DNA of 64,000 nucleotides from Actinomycetes bacterium (GTDB lineage Bacteria > Actinomycetota > Acidimicrobiia > Spongiisociales > JAHEDJ01), in contig JAHEDK010000007.1 of NCBI GenBank assembly GCA_024641245.1, forward strand, positions 1-64,000, read 5' to 3'. Every line of letters begins with the position of its first letter. Within the stretch, counting starts at the first letter, position 1. Both the position numbers and the translations under genes were made by a program. Below are positions 28,741-38,392 of the stretch, in pieces. A model generated the notes under the pieces. That model did not search any database, had not been told where the DNA came from, and was given only the letters and a program-made list of their open reading frames with translations.

Positions 28741-30402
28741 CTAATGCCCATTGCCCATCGCCAGGTTCACCCATTCATCGACCATCCGGGCGAGGGTCTC
28801 CATCGGAACATCCCCATGTCCGAGAACCACGTCGTGGAAATCCTTGATGTCGAATCGATCGGCCAGGCGCGCTTCCGCGTTGGAGCGGATCTTCTCGATT
28901 TCGAGTCGGCCCATCATGTATCCGAGGGCCTGGCCCGGCACGCCAACATATCGGTCGACCTCGCCCTCGACCTGTGTTCGTGTCATGGGACTATGGTCGA
29001 GCATGTAGCGAATCGCTTGTTCGCGTGACCACCCGAGGGCATGGAGGCCGGTGTCCACGACCAACCGGCAGGCACGCATGGAGTCGGCCGCCAGCATGCC
29101 GACCCGGTCGAGGTCGGACGAATACAACCCCATCTCGTCCGCGACCCGCTCCGTATAGAGGGCCCAGCCTTCAAGGTATGCAACCGAGAGCGGTTCGTGG
29201 TGAAGCGGATGAAGATCCTCGTTCTCCAGCGCCAGGGCCACCTGCAGGTGGTGGCCGGGAATCCCTTCGTGGTACGTCGTTGCTTCGACCTGGAAGGTCC
29301 CCCACATCGATGGGTCGGCGGTGTTGAAGAAGAACGTCCCCGGCTTGGAACCGTCCATGGCAGGTTGCGAATAGAACGCAAGGGGCCCCTGCTCGATCGA
29401 TTTGGCTATGCACGGCGCCTTCGGCACGACACCGAACCAGTCGCCCATGGCCGCCGCAGCTCCGGCGAGTGCACGGGTGGCATCGGCCACGAGCGTCGCG
29501 GCATCTGAGTAGTGAAGAGCGGGATCGCTGCGTAGCCGATCGTAGATCTCGGCGACTTCCGTTGTGCCGAGGAGCGGGCCGGCAATCTGCCGGTATTCGT
29601 CTTCGAGTTGCCCTACCTGCTGGAGGCCGATGTCGTGGACCCGGTGAGACGGCACCTCTCTCGTGACATTTGCCCATACCAACCGCTCGTAGCTCTCCGC
29701 TCCGCCGTCTAGATACACCAGACCGGGTTGATCATCGGGGCGGGCCGCCGGAAGGGCCACCTCGCGGACCACCTTCCGAAGATCGGATAGTGCCGGTCGG
29801 ACCTGATCGATCAGGATGGAGTTCAGACGGTCCCTCCAGCGCCCAGCTTCGGTCACCGCCAGTTCAGTTGGCGCTGGTTGGGCCAGGAGCGGGTCGGTCG
29901 GTGCCTCGAGATGACGATCGAGGCCGGCCAATGTTTGCTCACCGATGGTGCGGTTGGCGACCCGACCTCTGGAAACGGCCGACGCAATGCGGGCTGCGAA
30001 TTCCGTGAGGGTGCCCGGGAGATTGGCCATCCTCGCCAGGTAGCGCTCGCCGTGCTCGGCGGTGACCAGGGGAAACCGCGGACCGAAGGTCAGGAGCATC
30101 GGGTGGAATCCCATATTCGGGTTGAAGAGTTGGAGATCGTGATACCACTCAAGTTGCTCGTCGGACGACCGTGCGGCAAAAGCGATCAGATCGAGCGTCG
30201 GATGGGGTCCGAACTCGAGCGTGGCGGCTTCCGCCGTGGAAGCGAAGCGCCGTAGCTCCGACCGTCGATGTTCGACGCCATCCGGCGTGAAGTCCTCCCA
30301 TAGTTCGAGGGTGTCGAGGCTGCCCTTCCAGAGGGCACCCATTCGGTCGGCTTGCTGATGGAACGCGTGGAACTCGTCGGCGAGGGCGGTGATGGTGGCC
30401 AT
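28741..30402 (-). CDS. DUF885 family protein (putative M32-like carboxypeptidase fold)
   Basis: TTYHEGIPGHHLQVALALE (HExxH-like context), LEGWALYTERVADEMG. Confidence 0.85.
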   Translation of the reverse strand: MATITALADEFHAFHQQADRMGALWKGSLDTLELWEDFTPDGVEHRRSELRRFASTAEAATLEFGPHPTLDLIAFAARSSDEQLEWYHDLQLFNPNMGFHPMLLTFGPRFPLVTAEHGERYLARMANLPGTLTEFAARIASAVSRGRVANRTIGEQTLAGLDRHLEAPTDPLLAQPAPTELAVTEAGRWRDRLNSILIDQVRPALSDLRKVVREVALPAARPDDQPGLVYLDGGAESYERLVWANVTREVPSHRVHDIGLQQVGQLEDEYRQIAGPLLGTTEVAEIYDRLRSDPALHYSDAATLVADATRALAGAAAAMGDWFGVVPKAPCIAKSIEQGPLAFYSQPAMDGSKPGTFFFNTADPSMWGTFQVEATTYHEGIPGHHLQVALALENEDLHPLHHEPLSVAYLEGWALYTERVADEMGLYSSDLDRVGMLAADSMRACRLVVDTGLHALGWSREQAIRYMLDHSPMTRTQVEGEVDRYVGVPGQALGYMMGRLEIEKIRSNAEARLADRFDIKDFHDVVLGHGDVPMETLARMVDEWVNLAMGNGH

Positions 30403-30558
30403 GCACTCACGCTAGCGGCGTTCTGGTCGGGTGACGATGGGGAGACTGAATCTCCAATGATTACCGAGGATTCTGCCTTCACTTGCCTCTCCGGGGGACC
30501 GATATATGCAGAGATGATTGCGCCGACTCGCGCGGTGCGTCAGAAGGACTGAAGATAA

Positions 30559-30933
30559 ATGGACAGGCCGAGGATCCTGGTGGTAGAGGATGAGCGCGTC
30601 GTCGCGTTCCTGCTGACGCGCACGCTCGAAGCGGCCGGATACTCGGTGACCCCCTGTGCCGACGGCCTCGATGCCCTCGAGATCGGTCTGAAGGAGGACT
30701 TCGACCTGGTCCTGCTTGACCAGCGCATGCCCGGTTTGCTCGGCCTCGAGGTGCTCCAGCGGTGGAACGCAGCCGGGCGTTCGTTCCCGGTGATCATGGT
30801 GTCCGGCATCACCGGTGAGTCAGACGTGATCCAGGCCCTGGAACTCGGAGCGGTCGACTACATCCGGAAGCCGTTCAGCATTCAGGAGGTCATCGCCCGG
30901 GTCAAGGTTCGATTGCGCCGGGTCGATCCATGA
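30559..30933 (+). CDS. Response regulator, stand-alone receiver domain
   Basis: ILVVEDERVVAFLL, DLVLLDQRMPGLLGLEVL, MVSGITGES, YIRKPFSIQEVIARV; 124 aa with no output domain. Confidence 0.93.
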   Translation: MDRPRILVVEDERVVAFLLTRTLEAAGYSVTPCADGLDALEIGLKEDFDLVLLDQRMPGLLGLEVLQRWNAAGRSFPVIMVSGITGESDVIQALELGAVDYIRKPFSIQEVIARVKVRLRRVDP

Positions 30934-32111
30934 ACAGACTCGTTTTCTATCTGTTGATCGGGTTGATCGTTCTATTTGTCGTGGCGGCCGCGTCGCTCTT
31001 TGTGATCAAGGCGGTGCGTCGCCGGATTCGCGGGCGAGAGCAACGACGAAAGAACCGATTCATCGACATGATCGGTGAACTGGTCGTGCAGGGGGAGTGG
31101 AAGGCTCGGGTGTTCCGGCGGTATGCATCGGACCCGGTGTTTCGCGGGGTCCTGTTGGAGTATCTCCGCATGATGGCCGGATCCGACCGGCAGCATCTAA
31201 TGGAAGTAGCTCGCCAGATGGGGATGGTCGCCGAATACACAGGCGAGCTGCGGTCGGGAGATCGCAACCGTCGGGTGCGCGCCGCGGAGGCACTGGCCGA
31301 GATCGCAGATCCCGAAACGCTGACCGATCTAGTATTTGCGCTGACCGATCCGGTCCCGGAAGTCCGGGTTCAGGCCGCGGCAGCTCTCGCCCACATCGGG
31401 GACGGCCGGGCCGTCAAGAGCCTGCTCGCCACGCTCGATCAAGAGGATGCCGGCAACGCACAGCGGCTCGCCGATGCTCTTTATGGTTTTGGCTCTACGG
31501 CGGTCGACGAGGCCGCCCGCTATCTCAGTAGCCCCGGGAACCACCGTCCGCTCGTCGCTAGGACCCTGGGCCTCATTGGTGATATCAGGGCCGAGGAGGC
31601 GCTGATGCAGGCGCTCGATTCAACCGACCAGGCCCTGCGAATCCGTGCTGCCGCCGCGCTCGGCCGGGCAGGCACACCGAGGTCGGTGCCTTACCTGCTT
31701 CAGCTGCTGAGCGACGAGCAGTGGGAGGTCCGGGCCCAGGCCGCCACGGCGGTTGGTAGCCGGATGGATCAGCGGGCGGTGCCGTGGCTCAAGCGGGCTC
31801 TCACGGATGACGCCTGGTGGGTCCGGCACAACGCGGCGGCCAGCCTCGTCGAGATTCCCGGCGGAGCCGATGCTTTGCGCCTCGCCCTCGACCATCCCGA
31901 CGCCTACGCTCGTGACGCGGCGGCTGCCGTGCTCCTGTCGTCCGGTCTGGCCGGTGAGGCCGTCGGTGACCTGACCTCCGATGACCCGCTCGTGCGTAAT
32001 CCGGCGATGGACCTCGTCATGAAACTCATCAGGGCTGGCAAGGGGGCTTTCTTCATCAACGAAGGCGTTCCGCCTGAACTGGTCAGCCAGCTCCATCATG
32101 GAGGGCAGTAG
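30930..32111 (+). CDS. Membrane-anchored HEAT-repeat protein
   Basis: N-terminal TM helix; repeats such as RRVRAAEALAEIADPETLTDLVFALTDPVPEVRVQAAAALAHIGD; ATGA overlap with the response regulator. Confidence 0.88.
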   Translation: MNRLVFYLLIGLIVLFVVAAASLFVIKAVRRRIRGREQRRKNRFIDMIGELVVQGEWKARVFRRYASDPVFRGVLLEYLRMMAGSDRQHLMEVARQMGMVAEYTGELRSGDRNRRVRAAEALAEIADPETLTDLVFALTDPVPEVRVQAAAALAHIGDGRAVKSLLATLDQEDAGNAQRLADALYGFGSTAVDEAARYLSSPGNHRPLVARTLGLIGDIRAEEALMQALDSTDQALRIRAAAALGRAGTPRSVPYLLQLLSDEQWEVRAQAATAVGSRMDQRAVPWLKRALTDDAWWVRHNAAASLVEIPGGADALRLALDHPDAYARDAAAAVLLSSGLAGEAVGDLTSDDPLVRNPAMDLVMKLIRAGKGAFFINEGVPPELVSQLHHGGQ

Positions 32112-32113
32112 CG

Positions 32114-33571
32114 GTGTCGGTTGGATCACCCATGCTCGACGGTGCCGTCCGGTGGATCAACTATCTCGTGCTTGCCTATGTGATCCTGATGGAGGTGCAG
32201 ATCCTGGTTGTGGCGGCGGCTTCGTATCTGGCGTTGCGTCGAGATCAGTTCACCAAGCGCCACGGGCGAATTCGCGATCTGGCGACGTCTGACACCACCC
32301 CGCCGATCTCCATCATCATCCCGGCTTACAACGAAGCCGCCGGAATCGTCGAGTCGGTGCGATCTACCGCCATGCTGCACTACCCCCGTCTCGAGATCAT
32401 CGTGGTCAACGACGGGAGCAATGATCTCACCGTGCAGCGACTAGTCGAAGCATTCGACATGGTGCCGATCGATTTCCCGTTCCGTCCTGCCATCGAAACC
32501 CAGAAGATTGTTCGCATCTACAGAAGCCGGATGCCGCTGCCGGTGGTGCTCGTTGACAAGGAGAACGGTGGTAAATCCGACGCCATCAACGCCGGCGTCA
32601 ATGTCTCGCAGTATCCGTACTTCATGGCAACGGACGCCGACATGATCATCGAGAGCGAGGCGCTGATCCACGCCGCCCGCCATTTTGTTGAAGATCGCGC
32701 CCACACCGTGGCGGTCGGAGGCAATGTGCGGCCCCTCAACGGATCGAAGGTGAGAAGTGGTTCTGTCTCTGAGGTGAAACTGCCGCGGCGACCTATTGAG
32801 ATGGTCCAGGTTGTTGAATACATCAGGTCCTTCCTGGCCGCTCGTCCCGGTTGGTCGGCCATGCGGTCGCTTCTCATCGTCTCCGGAGCCTTCGGCATCT
32901 TTCAGAAGCTGGCAGTTGTCGAGGTCGGTGGTTTCAGGAACGATCACCTCGGCGAAGACATGGAAATGACGATGCGTTTGCATCGCCACAATCTCAGGAA
33001 CAAGCGGGACTACCGGATCGTGTACGCCCCGGACGCGGTTGCCTGGACCGAGGTGCCGAGCGATTGGGCCGTGCTGAGGAAGCAACGGATCAGGTGGCAC
33101 CGGGGATTCATTCAGGTCATCTGGCAATACCGGGGCATGATCTTCAATCCCCGGTACGGTCGAATCGGTCTCGTCGGCTGGCCGTCGTTCATTGCCTTCG
33201 AGTTCATCGCTCCGATCGTCGAGTTCCTCGGCTGGTTGATCATTCCCCTTTCGATCGCCCTGGGTTACGTCAACGTGGAAGTCGCTGTTCCGCTGGCGGC
33301 GGTCGCGCTCCTTCTGGGCGCGGTGAACTCGGTTGTTTCGCTGTTCCTGGATGATCGTTTCGGGTACTACGACGAGGCGGGTCAAACGATTCGGCTGCTC
33401 CTCTACTCGCTCGCCGAACACCTCGGCCTCCGCCAGCGCAGCACGTGGTGGCGCGTCCGGTCGATGTTCTGGAATCCGTCCAGGAAGGTCTGGGGTGACA
33501 TGCAGCGAACCGGGGTCGGCAACCTGGCGGGTTCGACCGATTCGGCGGGGACGGTGCCATCAGAAGTGTGA
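32114..33571 (+). CDS. Membrane glycosyltransferase family 2
   Basis: ISIIIPAYNEAAGIVESVRS, VVNDGSNDLT, DKENGGKSDAINAG, ATDADMI, GEDMEMTMR, QRIRWHRGF, C-terminal TMs. Confidence 0.93.
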   Translation: MSVGSPMLDGAVRWINYLVLAYVILMEVQILVVAAASYLALRRDQFTKRHGRIRDLATSDTTPPISIIIPAYNEAAGIVESVRSTAMLHYPRLEIIVVNDGSNDLTVQRLVEAFDMVPIDFPFRPAIETQKIVRIYRSRMPLPVVLVDKENGGKSDAINAGVNVSQYPYFMATDADMIIESEALIHAARHFVEDRAHTVAVGGNVRPLNGSKVRSGSVSEVKLPRRPIEMVQVVEYIRSFLAARPGWSAMRSLLIVSGAFGIFQKLAVVEVGGFRNDHLGEDMEMTMRLHRHNLRNKRDYRIVYAPDAVAWTEVPSDWAVLRKQRIRWHRGFIQVIWQYRGMIFNPRYGRIGLVGWPSFIAFEFIAPIVEFLGWLIIPLSIALGYVNVEVAVPLAAVALLLGAVNSVVSLFLDDRFGYYDEAGQTIRLLLYSLAEHLGLRQRSTWWRVRSMFWNPSRKVWGDMQRTGVGNLAGSTDSAGTVPSEV

Positions 33572-33642
33572 GTCGCCGCTTGCGTTGGCGATGGCGAACG
33601 AAGGCGGCGGGGAGTATGGCGGCTGCCGGGGCTGCAGCAGAC

Positions 33643-34698
33643 CTACGGGACCACGATCACCGTCGTCCCGATCGGAGTCCAGGCGTAGAGGGCTTTTGCC
33701 TTGGCGTCTGCCTGCCGGACACATCCTGCGCTCCGGAATTCGCCCAACTCGTCTTCTGTCTGCATCGGCACACCCGTTGCGTAATGCGGGATGGCGTGAA
33801 AGCCGATCGAAGCCGTTCTGCCGTAGGCGAACCGCACCATGTGTTCCATCGTGATCCCGTTGTGACTCCAGGCAAGCGGTGACTTCGAGTAGACGGTGTA
33901 CGTCCCGGGGGCCGGAACACCTTGCCGCCCTGATACGAGGTAGGTGTCGACAACGGACTCCGTCTCGTCGATCATCCAGACCCGTTGCTGCGCGTTGGCG
34001 TAGATGATTCGCTTGCCGTATCCGACCGCCGGATGGTCGGCCGGGCGCACCGGCGGGACGAGCGGCAACAACCCCAACGCCCTCGACAAGAGCATCGCCA
34101 TCTCGGCCCGTGGGACTGCCCGGTTGGGGCAGAATCGCCCGTCCGCGCAGCCGTTTGTGATTCCGGCTGCCGCCAAAGCGTTGATAGAAGCCTCATGAAG
34201 GGACTCCGAGTCGTCCGCGAAGTAGTCGAGGTCGGCCGCCGGAATCGCAAAGGCACGAGCCAGGAACGTGGCCATTTGGCCTCTGGTGATCGGCTCTGAA
34301 CCGCAGAATCGCAGGTTGCCGCAACCACGTGTTATTCCCGTCTCAGCAAGCGAATTGATCGCGTTCTCGTGAGTTGTACGGTTGTCGTCGGTGAAGTGAT
34401 CGACCGGCGACGACGGCAATTCGAGTGCGCGGACCAGCAGCGTTGCCATTTCGGCCCTGGTCAGAATCCTATTGGGACAGAACCGATCGTTGGCCGGCGG
34501 ATTGCACCCGCGGGTGATGCCTGCCGCCGCGATTGCCTCGATGTGACCCTCGGCGGCCGTCCCATCGTCATCGACGAACGTCCCGCCCGGCGGAAGGGGG
34601 ACCGTTTGTGCCATTGCGGAGGACCCCGTGGCAAGGACAAGGGCAACAGCAGTCACCACAATGGTGAGAGTCCGATTGAGGTCGAGTTTTGCTTCCAC
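33643..34698 (-). CDS. Secreted protein with three SLH-like repeats and a C-terminal L,D-transpeptidase (YkuD)-like domain
   Basis: Signal peptide; three repeats of the type AAAGITRGCNPPANDRFCPNRILTRAEMATLLVRAL; C-terminal GFHAIP...EFRSAGCVRQ. Confidence 0.85.
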   Translation of the reverse strand: MEAKLDLNRTLTIVVTAVALVLATGSSAMAQTVPLPPGGTFVDDDGTAAEGHIEAIAAAGITRGCNPPANDRFCPNRILTRAEMATLLVRALELPSSPVDHFTDDNRTTHENAINSLAETGITRGCGNLRFCGSEPITRGQMATFLARAFAIPAADLDYFADDSESLHEASINALAAAGITNGCADGRFCPNRAVPRAEMAMLLSRALGLLPLVPPVRPADHPAVGYGKRIIYANAQQRVWMIDETESVVDTYLVSGRQGVPAPGTYTVYSKSPLAWSHNGITMEHMVRFAYGRTASIGFHAIPHYATGVPMQTEDELGEFRSAGCVRQADAKAKALYAWTPIGTTVIVVP

Positions 34699-34815
34699 GT
34701 TGTCTCTTCGGCAAACCGGTCGAAGACCTTTATCCGGGAGGACGACACGACTCGGTAGCTCGTTCGCCTTCTATCGCCGGGTGGTTGACGTATCGTTTCA
34801 CCGTAGGATTCTTGG

Positions 34816-37800
34816 CTACTCCTCGTAGGCCGGGTGGGGGATCCTGGTTCCGGCCGGGCCCATCGCCGGTAGGTGTGCCATCGAACCGGTGAGGCCCTTC
34901 AACAGCACATACATGTCTGCGGCCGGCCGCACCGAGAATGCCTCGCCGTCTGAGGGGTCGCCGACTGGAGTCGCCTCGATCAGGTTGAGTGTGCCTGCCT
35001 CCAGCCGGACGCGGAAGGCTGGAGATGAATACTCAACGACCCCATTGAGGACCATCCGGTGGGTCTCGCCGTCGACGCGACTCTCGATGGATCCGTCGTC
35101 GAACACCATGAAGGCGTTCGTCTTCTCTGCTTCGAAGTCGCCCCTATCCAGATAGATGCGTGGCTTGTCGACGTAGGGGCGACCCGCAGTCGGGCAAGCC
35201 GTCACGCAGTTACCACACTCGTTGCAGAAGTCGGTCAGCACCGCGATCTGGAACTGCTGATCTGCTCGATACTGCGCCGTGCCATCGGCAATGATGTCTC
35301 CCCCGGCCGCCGTCAGCGTCGGCAGTTCAGTCTGGAACGGCTCCATTTCGTACGTCACCAACGCCATGTTCGGACACACGCCGACGCACAGCGAGCAGAT
35401 GAGATGGCAGTCCAGGCATCGCGCCGCCTCTTTCATCGCCTCTTCCGCGGTGAAACCGATGACGGTCTCATCGAACCCGACGCGCTCGGACACCGGGGTG
35501 TGTGAGACGGGCTGGCGGTACTGGCGACGTGCCCGGCGGACGACCATGTCCGCGATATCGACCGCCGGAGGATCGATTTCCGGCCGGGGACTGCGAAGCG
35601 TCGCAGCGATGGCTGCTGCAACATCCTTTCCGTCGGCTGCAGCCTTGACGATCGAGGACGGGCCGTGAGCAGCGACGTCGCCGCCGGCGTACACGCCCGG
35701 AGTCGTGGTCTCGAACGTCGCCGGATCGACGACGAGGTAACCCTTCGACGTGAGTTCAGGGATCTCGTCTCCGAAGAAGTCCAGAACTGAGTGCTGGCTG
35801 ATCGCCAGGATCATGGTGTCGAGGGGAATCTCGAACTCGGAGTCGGGAACGTCGAACGGGATCTTCCGACCCGATGCATCGCGCTCTCCCGTGTAGCGGG
35901 TCCGGCTGCAGATGAGCCCCGCCAGAGCCCCGTCCTCGATGTGCACTGAAGACGGTTTGGCCAGTTCCACGATTTCAATGCCTTCCTCGAGGCAGGCATG
36001 GATCTCCTCGCGGTCTGCTGGCATCTGATCGATGGTCCGCCGGTAGATGATTGAGACATGCTCGGCGCCGGTTCTTAGAGCAGATCGGGCACAGTCCATT
36101 GCGGTGTCGCCGGCACCGATCACGCCGACCCGCTTGCCGATCGGAACCGGGTTGCCTTCACGCACGCTGCGGAGGTAGCGGAGGGCGTCCATTACACCGT
36201 CGGCGTCCTCTCCGGGAAGTCCCAGGCGTTTGGCGAGTTGTGCTCCCACGGCCACGAAGGTGGCCTCGTAGCCGTCGGTTCTGAGATCCGTGAGCGTGAA
36301 GTCGACCCCGGCCTTCTGCCCGTAGCGGAACTCGACTCCGAGCGATTCGAGCACCGCCACGTCCTGGTCGATCACCGGTTGGGGAAGCCGGTAGGCGGGG
36401 ATCGCCCCACCGACCATTCCCCCGGCGTACGGGTGGGCTTCGAAGATGGTCACGCCGAATCCGGCGTAGGCGAGTTCCTGGGCTGCGGCGAGACCCGCCG
36501 GTCCGGCACCGAGGATGGCAACCCGGCTGCCGGTCCCGGGTTTGCGGGTGAACAGCACCGGCTGTTCCTCTTGTTCCATGATGAAGCGCTTGATGTGCCG
36601 GATGGCCAGCGGTTGGTCGTAGTGGGTGCGGATACAGGTGTTCTCGCAGAGGTGATCGCAGACCCTACCGAGGATCGCCGGAAGCGGATTGTCCTCTCGG
36701 GTCAGACGGACGGCCTCCAGGAAGTCGCCGTTTCGTACCGCGTTCATGTACTGCGGCACTTTCTGATCGACCGGGCATTCGTCGAGACAGGGAGCCTCGA
36801 TACAGTCGAAGTACTCGAGCAGTCGGGGTGTCTTTGAACGATCGGTGCGGAAGGATTCCTTCCGGTACCGCCAGTCCGTGCGCACCGAGTCGGCATAGTG
36901 TCGCAAATTCAACCGGGCGAACACCTTGCCGACGAGGTCGACGAGCGTCTCGGTCTGCGAGTCGTCGTACCCGGCTTCCCTTGCCCAGGCTCGCACCACA
37001 TCGACGGCCGGACGGTCGATCGACTCCGACCGCACCGCGTCGGCGAGACCCCTACACACGTCGAGATCGAGGTTGAGCCCGCTGTCGGTGAGACCCGAGT
37101 AGCGGAGAAGGGGAGCGAATTCGTCGAAGTTGGGGCCCTCGATCGCCGACCGGGCGATGAAGCTCGGAAGGTCGTCGGCGCCGACGTCATCGATTGCCTT
37201 GTCGAGGTGTTCGATGTACTGAGACATGCGGAGGTACCCGCCGGACTTGAGAAGGTCCGAGCACACCGTCACCGTCTTCATTCCCGACCGGAGGAGATCG
37301 GCGACATTGAATGCGTCCGCGCCTCCGGCGAACGACAGCAGCAGATCGCCGCGGAAATCCTCAAAGATTCGCATCGCCAGGTTGGTGGTGACGGCATGGA
37401 GGGCGCGACCGGACAGGTACATCATGTCGTCCCGCTCGAACACCGTTCGCCAGTTGTTGACCTCGAGTGTGTTGGACAGTTTCAACCCGAACGTGAGATC
37501 GTGCGCGGCGGCGATCCGACGGAGATTGTGGAACATGGGGACGGCATCGACATACTTCAGGTCGTGTCCGAAGGCTTCGTCGGGTATGGGCACGTCGTCG
37601 AACCCGAGGTCGTTGTTGACGATGCCGCGCACCCGGTCGGCCCCCAGCAGCGTCGGATTGCATTTGACCGAAGTATGAAGGCGCCGCTCTTCGAGGAGGT
37701 AGGTGGTGATGCGCTCGATCTCGTCCGGGGGGCATCCGTGCATTGTCGACAGCGTGATGGTGTCGGAAATCATGGCCGGGATATCGAGATCTCGGACCTC

Positions 37801-38373
37801 CGGGTAGCGGCGAGCGACGATGTCTATGTAGGCGGGCAGGTAGGCCGATGCATCCCGCATCGTGTCGAGGAACCATTGAACGTTCGGCTTGAGGATCCCT
37901 TCGAGGTTGTAGCCGACGCTCATGTTGAAGATCATTCCCGGGCGGTCTCCCGGAAAACCGAACTTGTGGTGCAGTGCATGGATGAGTATCCAGGCCCTGA
38001 GGTACTCGTCGAACGACTCGTAGACTTTGAGCTCCTGAGACCACTCGACGTTGTAGCCCTCATCTTCGATGTCGATGCACGGCTTGTTGACGTCGAGTTC
38101 ATCCAGTGTCTGGACGGTCTTCAGTTCGATGAAGCGTGCCCCGACCAGCCACGACACGATGATGTTTTGTGCCATCTGGGTGTGTGGTCCCGCCGCCACA
38201 CCGAATGGCGTTTCCAGGTCGTAGCCGTACTTGTCCAGTCGGAACCGATCGTCGCGATTCGGCACGAAGAAGGCCGGTCGGGGTACGCCGAAGAGGGAGT
38301 CCTTTTGTTCGAGTTCGTCGAACACCCAGTCGGTCAGTTGCTCCATCGAGATCGGATGGAATCGATCAGACAT
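34816..38373 (-). CDS. ygfK: YgfK-like protein (annotated in enterobacteria as putative selenate reductase subunit)
   Basis: N-terminal DHOD-like barrel (FGVAAGPHTQMAQNIIVSWLVGARFIELKTVQTLDEL), GltD-like N-cluster (CLDECPVDQKVPQYM..CDHLCENTC), VAILGAGPAGLAAAQELA, C-terminal Fe-S motifs CLDCHLICSLCVGVCP and CNECGNCVTACP. Confidence 0.9.
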   Translation of the reverse strand: MSDRFHPISMEQLTDWVFDELEQKDSLFGVPRPAFFVPNRDDRFRLDKYGYDLETPFGVAAGPHTQMAQNIIVSWLVGARFIELKTVQTLDELDVNKPCIDIEDEGYNVEWSQELKVYESFDEYLRAWILIHALHHKFGFPGDRPGMIFNMSVGYNLEGILKPNVQWFLDTMRDASAYLPAYIDIVARRYPEVRDLDIPAMISDTITLSTMHGCPPDEIERITTYLLEERRLHTSVKCNPTLLGADRVRGIVNNDLGFDDVPIPDEAFGHDLKYVDAVPMFHNLRRIAAAHDLTFGLKLSNTLEVNNWRTVFERDDMMYLSGRALHAVTTNLAMRIFEDFRGDLLLSFAGGADAFNVADLLRSGMKTVTVCSDLLKSGGYLRMSQYIEHLDKAIDDVGADDLPSFIARSAIEGPNFDEFAPLLRYSGLTDSGLNLDLDVCRGLADAVRSESIDRPAVDVVRAWAREAGYDDSQTETLVDLVGKVFARLNLRHYADSVRTDWRYRKESFRTDRSKTPRLLEYFDCIEAPCLDECPVDQKVPQYMNAVRNGDFLEAVRLTREDNPLPAILGRVCDHLCENTCIRTHYDQPLAIRHIKRFIMEQEEQPVLFTRKPGTGSRVAILGAGPAGLAAAQELAYAGFGVTIFEAHPYAGGMVGGAIPAYRLPQPVIDQDVAVLESLGVEFRYGQKAGVDFTLTDLRTDGYEATFVAVGAQLAKRLGLPGEDADGVMDALRYLRSVREGNPVPIGKRVGVIGAGDTAMDCARSALRTGAEHVSIIYRRTIDQMPADREEIHACLEEGIEIVELAKPSSVHIEDGALAGLICSRTRYTGERDASGRKIPFDVPDSEFEIPLDTMILAISQHSVLDFFGDEIPELTSKGYLVVDPATFETTTPGVYAGGDVAAHGPSSIVKAAADGKDVAAAIAATLRSPRPEIDPPAVDIADMVVRRARRQYRQPVSHTPVSERVGFDETVIGFTAEEAMKEAARCLDCHLICSLCVGVCPNMALVTYEMEPFQTELPTLTAAGGDIIADGTAQYRADQQFQIAVLTDFCNECGNCVTACPTAGRPYVDKPRIYLDRGDFEAEKTNAFMVFDDGSIESRVDGETHRMVLNGVVEYSSPAFRVRLEAGTLNLIEATPVGDPSDGEAFSVRPAADMYVLLKGLTGSMAHLPAMGPAGTRIPHPAYEE

Positions 38374-38392
38374 CGTTTGGCTCCTCGTGCGT

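Noticed and set aside
34700-34765. GEMM (c-di-GMP-I)-like string GGCAAACCGGTCGAAGACC on the plus strand
   Set aside because: Lacks the GACGCAAAGC core and is antisense to both neighbouring genes; covariance-model search with Infernal would settle it.
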